A stretch of DNA of 55,948 bases from an uncultured Eubacteriales bacterium (GTDB taxonomy: Bacteria; Bacillota; Clostridia; Oscillospirales; Oscillospiraceae): positions 1-55,948 of the forward strand of contig CABSBF010000009.1 in NCBI GenBank assembly GCA_902475855.1, given 5' to 3'. The translations under genes were made by a program, and so were the position numbers. Numbering within the stretch: the first letter of the stretch is position 1; each line of letters opens with the position of its first letter. Positions 42,841 to 51,138 of the stretch are shown here, piece by piece. Under the pieces are notes generated by a model. The model was not told the DNA's origin and searched no databases. It saw only the letters and a list, made by a program, of their open reading frames with translations.

Positions 42841-42870
42841 GGCATATTCCGGCGTTGTGCGGCATATCCA
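42841..42870 (+). promoter_or_regulatory. Possible sigma-E promoter of yunB
   Basis: GGCATATT (42841-42848) fits the sigma-E -35 consensus; CATATCCA (42863-42870), 14 bases later, fits only the first half of the -10 consensus. The position just ahead of a gene that belongs to the sigma-E regulon in B. subtilis makes it plausible. Confidence 0.3.
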
Positions 42871-42887
42871 TCTGCGGGGTGGTCTGT

Positions 42888-43520
42888 ATGACGTTGGAGC
42901 AAAGAAACCGGCTTCGCCTGCTGGCGGCTGCCATACTGGTGGCATTGGCCGGATTTACTCTCCTGCTGCGTCAGCGCTTTGCGCCCATGGCAGAGGAGCT
43001 GGTCATTACACAGGTGGACAATCAGGCGTCTGCTGCAATTAACGAGGCAATTCAGGAACAGATCGAAATCGGAGAACTTGATTATGAACGGATGATTTTC
43101 ACGGAAAAAGATTCTGCCGGCAATGTCACTGCGCTGCGTGCAAATATCGCCGGAATCAACCGGCTCAAAACAGAGATTCTGCACCGCGTAGATGAAAAAC
43201 TCCTTGATTTGTCTGTGGAGGAGTTGGGCGTTCCAATCGGGAGCGTGCTTCTTCCGGAACTGTTTTCCGGGCGGGGGCCGAACCTTGCCGTCCGCGTGCT
43301 TGCCGTCCGAACCTCGGACGCGGTGTTTCATAATGAATTTGCCGCTGCCGGGATCAATCAAACCATACACCGCATCACGATCGACATCAATGTTACGATC
43401 ACTATACTGACCCTCGCAGGGACACAGGACGTCGCCGTAGACTCCAGTGTGATCGCGGCAGAGACGGTAATTGTCGGCCGTGTGCCGGCAACATATATTG
43501 GCTTGGAGGAACTCACATGA
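42888..43520 (+). CDS. yunB: Sporulation protein YunB
   Basis: A 210-residue protein: an N-terminal membrane helix (residues about 8-27), then a beta/alpha region with QASAAINEAIQEQI, TALRANIAGINRLK and IPIGS-like VPIGSVLLPELFSGRGP, which are YunB landmarks. In Bacillus YunB is needed for proper spore formation and is made in the mother cell. It points to a spore-forming or recently spore-forming Clostridia lineage. It is placed between pcrA and ligA and overlaps ligA by 4 bases. Confidence 0.88.
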   Translation: MTLEQRNRLRLLAAAILVALAGFTLLLRQRFAPMAEELVITQVDNQASAAINEAIQEQIEIGELDYERMIFTEKDSAGNVTALRANIAGINRLKTEILHRVDEKLLDLSVEELGVPIGSVLLPELFSGRGPNLAVRVLAVRTSDAVFHNEFAAAGINQTIHRITIDINVTITILTLAGTQDVAVDSSVIAAETVIVGRVPATYIGLEELT

Positions 43521-45511
43521 ATCCACAACAGGAAATCGAAGTGCTGACAAAGGAACTGGAGGAGGCCAATCGCCTGTACTATGTTCTGGACGCACCGACG
43601 ATGGAGGACTATGAATATGACAGGAAGCTGCGCCGCCTGGAAGAGCTGGAGGCCGCCTATCCGGAATATGCTTCTCCGCTTTCACCGACAAAGCGCGTCG
43701 GAGGCGAGGCACTGAGCAAATTTGAAAAGGTGCGGCACGTCGTTCCCCTGGAGAGCCTGCAGGATGTATTTTCCGAGGACGAGGTAAGGGAATTTGACGC
43801 GCATCTGCGCGAAACTGCACCGGAAGCGGCCTACAGCGTAGAGCCGAAGGTAGACGGCCTGTCCGTCGCACTGGAATACAGGGACGGCCTGTTTGTCCGC
43901 GGAGCAACGCGCGGAGACGGCCTGACGGGCGAGGATGTCACGGAAAATCTCAAAACCATTCGCACTATTCCCATGCGGCTGGAAAACACACCCGGCACGC
44001 TGATCGTCCGCGGCGAGGTGTTCATGCCGCGTGCTGTTTTTGAAAAACTCAATGAAGTACGGGAGCAGGAGGGTAAGCCTCTCTTTGCAAATCCACGCAA
44101 TGCGGCGGCAGGAAGCCTTCGCCAGCTTGACCCGTCGGTTGCTGCGGCACGCCGTCTGGATATTCTGATCTTCAATTTGCAGTTATCTGAGAATGTGCAG
44201 TTTGATACGCATTCTCAGACGCTGGACTACCTTGCCGAACGGCATTTCAAGGTCATTCCGCACAAGCTTTGCCGCACGGCAGAGGAAGCGATTGCGGAAA
44301 TTCGCCGCATCGGGCGGGAACGCTATGACTATTCCTTCGATATCGATGGTGCGGTTGTCAAGTTGGATGACCTCTCAGAACGTACGCAGCTTGGCAGCAC
44401 GGCGAAATTTCCGCGCTGGGCCTGCGCCTTCAAGTATCCTCCGGAGATCAAGGAAGCGGTTGTGGAGGATATTGCAGTGCAGGTGGGAAGAACCGGCGTC
44501 CTGACGCCGAAGGCGGTGGTCAGTCCGGTACGGCTGGCGGGGACGACCGTCACAAATGCCACCCTGCACAATCAGGATTTTATTTCCGAAAAGGACATTC
44601 GCATCGGAGATACCGTCAGAATCCGAAAAGCGGGAGAGATTATCCCGGAGATTCTTTCAGTGGTACAGGAAAAACGGCCTGCCGGAACAGTGCCCTATCA
44701 TCTTCCGGCGGTCTGCCCGGTCTGTGGCGCGCCGGTGGAGCGCGATCCGGACGGCGCAGCCATCCGCTGCACCGGTGCGGAGTGCCCGGCGCAGCTTTCC
44801 AGAAATATTGCGCATTTTGTTTCGCGCAACGCCATGGACATTGAGGGCTTGGGTGATTCCATCGTGGAGCAGCTCATCGCAATGGGCGCTATTCGCTCCC
44901 CGGCAGACATCTATTATCTGACGCTCGACGAGCTGAAAAGCCTCTGGAAAAGCGGCAGCAAGGCGGCGCAGAAGCTTCTGACAGCGATTGACGCCAGCAA
45001 GAAAAATGACGTCAGCCGCCTGATCTTTGCTCTTGGCATCCGACAGGTCGGCGAAAAGGCGGCTAAGGTGCTGGCAAAGACCTTTGGCTCTCTGGACACG
45101 CTGATGCAGGTAACGGCGGAAGAATTGACAGAGGTGCGCGACATCGGCGCGATTACGGCGGAGAATATTGTTTCGTGGTTTGCCAGCCCGCAGTCCAGGC
45201 ATTTGATTTCGCGCCTGCGCGAGGCGGGGGTGAACTTCCAAAGCACGGCGCCGAAGGGCGATGACTCGCTGGCAGGAATGACGATCGTCCTCACGGGTGC
45301 GCTGACGCTGTTTACGCGCGACGAGGCAACGGAAAAAATTGAAGCCCGCGGAGGAAAAGCCGCAGGCTCCGTATCGAAGAAAACGACCTATGTGGTTGCC
45401 GGTGAGAATGCGGGCAGCAAGCTGAAAAAGGCCAACGAGCTGGGTATTCCTGTTTTGACCGAGCAGGAGTTTTTGCACCTGCTGGGCGAGGGAGAATCGT
45501 CGAATGGTTGA
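43517..45511 (+). CDS. ligA: NAD-dependent DNA ligase
   Basis: A 664-residue LigA of normal length. Domain Ia and the adenylation domain carry the active Lys111 in EPKVDGLS; an OB fold, a four-Cys zinc finger (CPVCGAPV ... CTGAECPAQ), helix-hairpin-helix repeats and a C-terminal BRCT domain (about 583-660) follow. It seals nicks in replication and repair. It overlaps yunB by 4 bases and the GNAT gene by 8. Confidence 0.95.
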   Translation: MNPQQEIEVLTKELEEANRLYYVLDAPTMEDYEYDRKLRRLEELEAAYPEYASPLSPTKRVGGEALSKFEKVRHVVPLESLQDVFSEDEVREFDAHLRETAPEAAYSVEPKVDGLSVALEYRDGLFVRGATRGDGLTGEDVTENLKTIRTIPMRLENTPGTLIVRGEVFMPRAVFEKLNEVREQEGKPLFANPRNAAAGSLRQLDPSVAAARRLDILIFNLQLSENVQFDTHSQTLDYLAERHFKVIPHKLCRTAEEAIAEIRRIGRERYDYSFDIDGAVVKLDDLSERTQLGSTAKFPRWACAFKYPPEIKEAVVEDIAVQVGRTGVLTPKAVVSPVRLAGTTVTNATLHNQDFISEKDIRIGDTVRIRKAGEIIPEILSVVQEKRPAGTVPYHLPAVCPVCGAPVERDPDGAAIRCTGAECPAQLSRNIAHFVSRNAMDIEGLGDSIVEQLIAMGAIRSPADIYYLTLDELKSLWKSGSKAAQKLLTAIDASKKNDVSRLIFALGIRQVGEKAAKVLAKTFGSLDTLMQVTAEELTEVRDIGAITAENIVSWFASPQSRHLISRLREAGVNFQSTAPKGDDSLAGMTIVLTGALTLFTRDEATEKIEARGGKAAGSVSKKTTYVVAGENAGSKLKKANELGIPVLTEQEFLHLLGEGESSNG

Positions 45512-45908
45512 AATCAAAGAATACCTCCAATACCGTGAGGAGGAAATCCTTCCTCTATACGCTGCTGTGGGCTGGACAGCTTACACCGAGCGGCCGGAAG
45601 CACTGCGGCGCGGCTTTGAATGTTCTCTCCTGAAGCTTGCGGCCTATGAGGACGGACACTTGCAGGGAATCCTGCGCGCAGTCGGGGACGGGGAGACTGT
45701 AGTGTTTGTGCAGGATATTCTGGTCTATCCGGCACAGCAGCGAAAGGGCATTGGATCGGCGCTCTTGCGGGAACTTTTGAAGCGCTTTGCTTCGGTGCGG
45801 CAGATTGAGCTTATGACGGACAACACGCCGAAAACGCTCGCTTTTTATCGCTCAATGGGATTTCAGGAGCTTTCAGAGCTCGGCTGCTGCGGATTTATGC
45901 GGATATAA
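45504..45908 (+). CDS. GNAT-family N-acetyltransferase
   Basis: A 134-residue acetyltransferase. VVFVQDILVYPAQQRKGIGSALLRELL gives strand 4 and the acetyl-CoA pyrophosphate loop; TLAFYRSMGF is the usual C-terminal motif. Substrate unknown. Its start overlaps the ligA end by 8 bases. Confidence 0.88.
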   Translation: MVEIKEYLQYREEEILPLYAAVGWTAYTERPEALRRGFECSLLKLAAYEDGHLQGILRAVGDGETVVFVQDILVYPAQQRKGIGSALLRELLKRFASVRQIELMTDNTPKTLAFYRSMGFQELSELGCCGFMRI

Positions 45909-45910
45909 AA

Positions 45911-45947
45911 GCGTGGCGGGAGGATATCCTCCCGCCATGCTTTTTTT
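45911..45947. terminator. Bidirectional terminator between the GNAT gene and ribU
   Basis: A 13-bp stem (45911-45923 with 45928-45940), one G-U pair, 4-base loop, and T7 at 45941-45947 that runs up to the ribU stop codon. Confidence 0.9.
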
Positions 45948-46606
45948 CAGAGAATTCCGCGTAAAAATAGAATAATGACGATGCTGGCAAGCAGCAGCAC
46001 GCCGGAACCGATCCAGACCAGCAGCTTTCCGCCCTTCTTCGCGGGGGCGGCGCTGCTTTCCGGAAAAAGGTGCGCATGGCGCAGTCCCTGCACCACCGGG
46101 CGGTACAATAGAGCCGTCAGTGCAGCGTTCAGGCAGCCCTTGAGCAGATTGAAGGGGAGAATGATCGGCAGCAGCATGGCAGCGACGTCCGCACGCGAGG
46201 TGCCCATATACAGGGGAGTAATGAGATAGTTCCACAGCACCATAGTTCCTGACATGCAAACCACACCGAGGCACAGCCCAAAAACTGCGCCGCCCAGCGT
46301 GCGCTTTTTGCGGTAAATCAGCGCGGCGACACAGGCAAATGCAGCGGAAGCAAGTACGTTCATCAGTAAGCCGATCCAGCCGGTGGTGCTGATGGTGACC
46401 ATTTCAAGCAGGGACACAATTGTGCTGATGCTCAGTGAGGCAAGCGGCCCATAGAGGAATCCGCCGATGGCGATAATGACGTCTTTCGGCTCATATTTCA
46501 GAAACTCCACGGGGGTGATGGGTACCCGTGCTACTGCGACTGCGGCATATGCCAGAGCACAGAGCATGGCGACGACGGCAAGCCGTCTGGTTTTTTCGTG
46601 TTTCAT
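45947..46606 (-). CDS. ribU: Riboflavin ECF transporter S component (RibU type)
   Basis: A 219-residue protein with about six membrane helices, of the ECF S-component family: LCALAYAAVAVARVPI, then YEPKDVIIAIGGFLYGP, a RibU-like substrate loop. Riboflavin specificity is supported by the FMN riboswitch directly upstream. It would need the shared EcfAA'T module encoded elsewhere. The C-terminus has an extra membrane helix after an Ala/Lys-rich linker. GGAGG precedes the ATG. Confidence 0.92.
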   Translation of the reverse strand: MKHEKTRRLAVVAMLCALAYAAVAVARVPITPVEFLKYEPKDVIIAIGGFLYGPLASLSISTIVSLLEMVTISTTGWIGLLMNVLASAAFACVAALIYRKKRTLGGAVFGLCLGVVCMSGTMVLWNYLITPLYMGTSRADVAAMLLPIILPFNLLKGCLNAALTALLYRPVVQGLRHAHLFPESSAAPAKKGGKLLVWIGSGVLLLASIVIILFLRGIL

Positions 46607-46625
46607 AAGAAAACACCTCCAAAAG

Positions 46626-46656
46626 AAAAACTGTCCAAAGGATCTTCTTTGGACAG
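46626..46656 (-). terminator. Riboswitch expression platform terminator
   Basis: On the minus strand a 10-bp stem (46647-46656 with 46631-46640) with a 6-base loop, then T5 (46630-46626), between the FMN aptamer and the ribU ribosome site. FMN binding should favour this terminator. Confidence 0.85.
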
Positions 46657-46673
46657 CACAAGCTACTGCATTT

Positions 46674-46784
46674 CTTCTTCCATCCAGACTATACTGTCGG
46701 TACCGGAATCACACCGGTTCCTGCGTCCAAGGACGCTCGCGGACTTTACCGCCGGTCGGGAATTTCACCCTGCCCTGAAGATCA
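46674..46784 (-). promoter_or_regulatory. FMN riboswitch (RFN element)
   Basis: The conserved core reads on the minus strand as AGGGCAGGGTGAAATTCCCG, then ACCGGCGGT, GTCCGCGAGC, ACCGGTGTGATTCCGGT, ACCGACAGTATAGTCTGGATG and the closing GAAGAAG. All five helices of the FMN aptamer can be formed. It controls the ribU transporter through the terminator at 46626-46656. Confidence 0.95.
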
Positions 46785-46801
46785 CATATGGAGTTGCCTT
46801 T

Positions 46802-46829
46802 ATTATAGCACCACAGCCTGCAAAGTCAA
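46802..46829 (-). promoter_or_regulatory. Sigma-A promoter of the riboswitch-ribU unit
   Basis: On the minus strand TTGACT (46824-46829) and a consensus TATAAT with extended TGC (46802-46807), spacer 16. It sits about 12 bases before the aptamer. Confidence 0.78.
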
Positions 46830-46861
46830 TCCATTTTTTGGCCTTGACCTGCTGTGGTATA

Positions 46862-47455
46862 CTAGGAAGCAGAGGAAGCCGTCGGCTCTGTGGCTTCCGG
46901 AGCAGTACCGCAGGTCGGCTCGGAAGGCTCGGTGCTTTCGTAGGAATTGGATGGTGCAGGCTGCTCCGACCCGATATTCTGTGAGATGCCCGGCATCTGG
47001 AAACCATGGATCTTTCCTTCCGGCGCGGAGTCGGTAATGTCGCCGCCGATGATATGTCCGTCATAGACGATCACGCTGGCATAGACCGGCGCGTCTGCGT
47101 TCGGATAATTGAGAATTTCATAGACGTAGCGCATGGCTTCCTTACCGCTGAATGTACTTAGATCAAAGCCTTGGCTGCGCTGCAATTCGTTGTAGCGTGC
47201 AAAGACCCTGTTGTCGGTGTTTTCCGGAATGCGGATTTTCTGGATTTCCTTCGGCTCTGCATTGACACTCCAGCCGAAAGTGGCGAGATAGGCAACGCGT
47301 TCGTCATTTGTCGCACCGGCAGGAGCATCCTCCGGCAGATTCGCCTTGCCGCCGCTGCCGGTCACCAGCAGAATGATCACCAAAACGACAGCAACCAGAA
47401 CAACGGCGGCTGCAAGCAGCTTTGTCTTTGATATTTTTGCAGTCATAACAAACAT
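46862..47455 (-). CDS. DUF4830-type membrane-anchored protein
   Basis: A 197-residue protein. One membrane helix (residues about 12-33) precedes an extracellular domain with AYLATFGWSVNAEPKEIQKIRIPE and ARYNELQRSQGFDLS, the DUF4830 pattern of Firmicutes; the tail is Ser/Pro/Glu-rich. Function unknown. GGGGGGATTCC precedes ATG 47455, and the divergent pseudouridine-synthase gene starts 76 bases away. Confidence 0.75.
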   Translation of the reverse strand: MFVMTAKISKTKLLAAAVVLVAVVLVIILLVTGSGGKANLPEDAPAGATNDERVAYLATFGWSVNAEPKEIQKIRIPENTDNRVFARYNELQRSQGFDLSTFSGKEAMRYVYEILNYPNADAPVYASVIVYDGHIIGGDITDSAPEGKIHGFQMPGISQNIGSEQPAPSNSYESTEPSEPTCGTAPEATEPTASSAS

Positions 47456-47531
47456 GGAATCCCCCCAAATGTGATTGATGTGATACACTGTATGTCCGCT
47501 GACGGACAAATATGCCGCTGGGAGGTCAACA

Positions 47532-48257
47532 ATGCAGCGATTGGATAAGTTTCTCTCCGACAGCAATGTCGCCTCGCGCAGGGAGCTGCGCCAGATCATC
47601 CGCGCCGGAAGGGTGCGGGTGGGGGAGCGTGTTGTGCGCGAACCGGAGTACAAAGTGGATGAAAAGGTCGATGAGATCTTCGTTGACGGCGAACGCGTCG
47701 GCGGGATCGGACGCATTGTGCTGATGCTGAATAAGCCGGCGGGCGTTGTAACATCGACCTCCGATCCGCGTGACAGGACCGTCATGGAGCTCCTTCCCCC
47801 ACAGTACCGCACACTCGTTCCCGTCGGTCGTCTGGACAAGGATACAGAGGGACTGCTTCTTTTCACAAATGACGGCCAGCTTGCGCACCGCCTGATCTCG
47901 CCGCGCCATGGTGTGGAGAAGTGCTACTATGCCGAGCACGAAGGCACTGCGGATGAGCAGGATATTGTAGCATTTCGGAATGGGGTGGAGCTTCGCGACG
48001 GAACCAAGTGCCTTACGGCACGCCTGGAACCGCTGGGTCCTGGGAAAAGCCGTGTCTTTGTATGTGAAGGAAAGTACCATCAGGTGCGGCGAATGCTCGC
48101 AAGCCGTGGCAAGCCTGTCACGTATCTGCGCAGAATTGCCGAAGGCGGCCTGAAATTGGACAATCTTCCACTTGGCGAGATACGTGAATTGACAAATGAC
48201 GAAGTAATGCGATTGGATTCTGTTCATTTTGACGAAGTACCTGAGGACAGAAAATGA
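47532..48257 (+). CDS. RsuA/RluB-family rRNA pseudouridine synthase
   Basis: A 241-residue enzyme with an N-terminal S4 RNA-binding domain (MQRLDKFLSDSNVASRRELRQ) and the pseudouridine-synthase active site Asp in VGRLDKDTEGLLLFTND. It modifies 16S or 23S rRNA; the length and GRLDKDTEG motif lean toward RsuA (16S position 516). GGGAGG precedes the ATG. Confidence 0.9.
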   Translation: MQRLDKFLSDSNVASRRELRQIIRAGRVRVGERVVREPEYKVDEKVDEIFVDGERVGGIGRIVLMLNKPAGVVTSTSDPRDRTVMELLPPQYRTLVPVGRLDKDTEGLLLFTNDGQLAHRLISPRHGVEKCYYAEHEGTADEQDIVAFRNGVELRDGTKCLTARLEPLGPGKSRVFVCEGKYHQVRRMLASRGKPVTYLRRIAEGGLKLDNLPLGEIRELTNDEVMRLDSVHFDEVPEDRK

Positions 48258-48362
48258 TTCAATGTGTCAAAATCAAAGACCTTGTTTTGGCCATTATGAC
48301 GAAGGTATTATGAAAAATTCCTAAAAATGACGGCTATTTTTGAAATAAAATGCTCAACCCTA

Positions 48363-48391
48363 TTGCAATCCGACGAAAAAAATAGTATTAT
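48363..48391 (+). promoter_or_regulatory. Sigma-A promoter of the PucR/CdaR-like gene and ftsEX
   Basis: TTGCAA (48363-48368) and TATTAT (48386-48391), spacer 17. Transcription would start near 48398 and no terminator is seen before ftsE. The rest of 48258-48450 is A/T-rich with no further features. Confidence 0.68.
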
Positions 48392-48450
48392 AACTATTGA
48401 AATTTGCCGAATATCGACATTTTCTTTCAAAGGTAAGGAGGACAAGGCAT

Positions 48451-49545
48451 ATGTCCAGTCGTATTTTTCAGGGTGTAGTAGTGCAGCTCGGTGAGGCTGC
48501 GGGTGTGACAATCGGCGTGATTGACACGGATGGTGTCGTGATTTCCTGTAGTGATGCCGCGCTGATCGGGGAAAAATGGCCGGATGCGGTCACGGCAATC
48601 GCTGCGATGCCGGAGTCGCCCGTTTTCTGCGGGGAGTATACATTCCTTACACTGAAGGGATGGAACCCGACGTTCGGTTTTTCCGTCTTTACCAGAGGTA
48701 CAGATCACGATGCGCTGTCTGTCTGCCGCATGGCGCAGGTGTCTCTGAGCTTCACCAAGACTTATTATGAAGAAAAGCATGACCGGGGCACCTTCGTCAA
48801 AAATATTATCACCGACAATATTCTGCCGGGGGATATCTATATCCGTGCGAAGGAGCTGCATTTCCAGACAGAGCTGCCGCGCGTGGTTTTTCTGATCCGT
48901 CAGCTTGGCCGCGCGGATGTGAGCGCTGTGGAGCTGCTGCAGAATATGTTCCCCGACACCCAGCAGGATTTTGTCATCAATGTCAATGAAACCGATATTG
49001 CCGTTGTGCGTCAGGTTGCTGCGGATGTCACCGCGGAAGAATTGACCAATTTTGCCCGCACAATCGAAGACCGCCTCAAATCCGAGCTGTTCGTCCGCAC
49101 GACCATCGGTATCGGAACCGTCTCCGAGCATCTGCGGGAGCTTGCTGATTCTTATAAGGAGGCGCAGGTCGCCATTGAGGTCGGCAAGGTCTTTGATACG
49201 GAAAAGACTATCATCAATTATGAGAATCTCGGCATCGGCCGTCTGATTTATCAGCTCCCGACGACATTGTGCGAGATTTTCCTGTCAGAGGTTTTTAAGA
49301 AGAACTCCATTGACTCCCTTGATCAGGAGACTCTCTTTACCATCAATATGTTCTTTGAGAACAGCCTGAACGTTTCCGAGACCTCCCGGAAGCTCTTTGT
49401 CCACCGCAATACGCTGGTCTACCGTCTTGAGAAAATCAAGAAACTGACCGGACTTGACCTGCGTGAATTTGACGATGCAATCATCTTTAAGGTCGCGCTG
49501 ATGGTCAAGAAATACCTCGCCTCCCGCGAGGCGCATATGCTCTAA
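48451..49545 (+). CDS. PucR/CdaR-type helix-turn-helix regulator
   Basis: A 364-residue protein. The N-terminal ~110 residues read as a small sensor-like domain (GVTIGVIDTDGVVISCSDAAL), the middle as a GGDEF-like CdaR region (TTIGIGTVSEHLRELADSYKEA), and the C-terminus as HTH_30 (SLNVSETSRKLFVHRNTLVYRLEKI). Family members switch on genes for sugar-acid or purine use. Here it is 16 bases ahead of ftsE, so it may regulate, or merely be transcribed with, the cell-division module. GGAGG precedes ATG 48451. Confidence 0.85.
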   Translation: MSSRIFQGVVVQLGEAAGVTIGVIDTDGVVISCSDAALIGEKWPDAVTAIAAMPESPVFCGEYTFLTLKGWNPTFGFSVFTRGTDHDALSVCRMAQVSLSFTKTYYEEKHDRGTFVKNIITDNILPGDIYIRAKELHFQTELPRVVFLIRQLGRADVSAVELLQNMFPDTQQDFVINVNETDIAVVRQVAADVTAEELTNFARTIEDRLKSELFVRTTIGIGTVSEHLRELADSYKEAQVAIEVGKVFDTEKTIINYENLGIGRLIYQLPTTLCEIFLSEVFKKNSIDSLDQETLFTINMFFENSLNVSETSRKLFVHRNTLVYRLEKIKKLTGLDLREFDDAIIFKVALMVKKYLASREAHML

Positions 49546-49561
49546 AGAAAGAAGCCAGTTT

Positions 49562-50254
49562 ATGATTGACCTGATTAATGTTACCAAAACTTACGAGACC
49601 GGTACACACGCACTCAATGGCATTGATATGCACATTGACGACGGTGAGTTTGTCTTTCTGGTCGGCCAGTCCGGCTCCGGCAAGTCCACCATTATCAAGC
49701 TCCTGACGGCGGAACTGAAGCCGACCTCCGGCTCCATTCTTGTCAACGGCTACAAGCTTGAATCCATCAAGCGCTCCTCGGTGCCGTATATGCGCCGCAC
49801 ACTCGGTGTTATTTTTCAGGACTTCCGCCTGATCGAAAACAAGACGGTCTATGAAAATGTCGCCTTTGCCATGCGCGTTATCGGTGCGCCGACCAAGGAG
49901 ATCAAAAAGCGTGTGCCCTACGTGCTGGAGTTGGTCGGGCTGGAAAATAAAGCCCGCCGCCTGCCGAACGAGCTGTCCGGCGGCGAACAGCAGCGTGTGG
50001 CCATTGCGCGTGCGCTGATCAATAACCCGACGATGATCATCGCGGACGAACCGACCGGCAACCTCGACCCCGCGCGCTCTTTTGAGATCATGCTGCTTCT
50101 GGAGCAGATCAATGCGCTGGGAACGACGGTCATGGTCGTTACGCATGAAAAATCTCTGGTGGATCGCTTCACTAAGCGCGTCGTTGCCATCAGCAACGGC
50201 AAGGTGATCAGCGACGGAATGGACGGGTATTACAATTATGAAGAAGAACAATAA
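49562..50254 (+). CDS. ftsE: Cell-division ABC ATPase FtsE
   Basis: A 230-residue ATPase: Walker A GQSGSGKST (35-43), VIFQDFRLIENKTVYENVAFAMRVIG (the FtsE pattern), signature LSGGEQQRVAIARAL, Walker B IIADEPTGNLDP. With FtsX it drives murein hydrolases in the periplasm or wall. ftsX starts inside its end (17-base overlap). Confidence 0.95.
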   Translation: MIDLINVTKTYETGTHALNGIDMHIDDGEFVFLVGQSGSGKSTIIKLLTAELKPTSGSILVNGYKLESIKRSSVPYMRRTLGVIFQDFRLIENKTVYENVAFAMRVIGAPTKEIKKRVPYVLELVGLENKARRLPNELSGGEQQRVAIARALINNPTMIIADEPTGNLDPARSFEIMLLLEQINALGTTVMVVTHEKSLVDRFTKRVVAISNGKVISDGMDGYYNYEEEQ

Positions 50255-51125
50255 TTTCAGCTTTCTGCTGCAGGAGGGCGTGCGTGCAATTTTCAAGCAC
50301 GGCTTCATGTCCTTTGCTGCCATCTGTATCACGGTGGCCTGTCTGGTGATCGTCAGCAGCTTTGGCCTGATCACATACAACCTCAACCTTATCGTTGAGG
50401 ATTTGCAGAAGGAAAATGAAGTTCTGGTCTGTATTGATGAAGACTACACCTCCGCCGAAGCAAAGAGCGTCGGCTCCCAGATCAATCTGATCGACAATGT
50501 TGCTGACGCTAGGTTTGTTTCCCGCGAGCAGGCATTGCAGGACTTTATTGATGAATACAACGAGGCCATGTACGAGGGTGTTACGGCTGAAACCATGCGC
50601 GATCAGTACGTTGTCACGCTGGAAGACAATAACAAGCTTGCAGAAACCGTTGAAACCCTGCGTAATGTCCCTGGGGTTGCTGATGTCTACGCGCAGCCGG
50701 AAATTGCTGAGGGCCTTTCCACTGTACGCAATGTGATCTATCTGGCAGCGGTCTGCATTACGGCAGTGCTGCTGATCGTTTCCCTGATTATTATTTCCAA
50801 TACCATCCGCCTTGCGATGTTTGACCGCCGTGAGGAGATCGCCATTATGAAGATGGTCGGCGCAACCAACAGCTTTATCCGCCTGCCCTTTGTGGTGGAG
50901 GGCTTCCTGCTTGGGCTGATCGGCGCCGTCTGCTCCTTCTTTTTGGAGTGGGGCCTTTATGAGGCGATCCGCAGTGCCGTTCAAAACACCGGCTCGTTGG
51001 ATTTCCTCACCATCGTGCCGTTTACGCAGGTGTTGTGGCCGATGGCAGGCATCTGTATCGTCGTCGGCTTCCTGATTGGTATTGTCGGCAGTCTGATGTC
51101 CATCCGCCGCTTCCTCAAGGTTTAA
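50238..51125 (+). CDS. ftsX: Cell-division membrane protein FtsX
   Basis: A 295-residue protein with one N-terminal and three C-terminal membrane helices and a large outer loop (residues about 50-175) that binds murein-hydrolase activators. LAMFDRRKEIAIMKMVGAT-like segment (MFDRREEIAIMKMVGAT) is the FtsX signature. It is followed at once by a coiled-coil M23 hydrolase, its likely partner. Confidence 0.94.
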   Translation: MKKNNNFSFLLQEGVRAIFKHGFMSFAAICITVACLVIVSSFGLITYNLNLIVEDLQKENEVLVCIDEDYTSAEAKSVGSQINLIDNVADARFVSREQALQDFIDEYNEAMYEGVTAETMRDQYVVTLEDNNKLAETVETLRNVPGVADVYAQPEIAEGLSTVRNVIYLAAVCITAVLLIVSLIIISNTIRLAMFDRREEIAIMKMVGATNSFIRLPFVVEGFLLGLIGAVCSFFLEWGLYEAIRSAVQNTGSLDFLTIVPFTQVLWPMAGICIVVGFLIGIVGSLMSIRRFLKV

Positions 51126-51138
51126 GGAGTGATACCAC

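Noticed and set aside
42573..43907. A 444-codon open frame on the minus strand
   Set aside because: Antisense to the end of pcrA, yunB and the start of ligA; composition is that of a mirrored coding strand.
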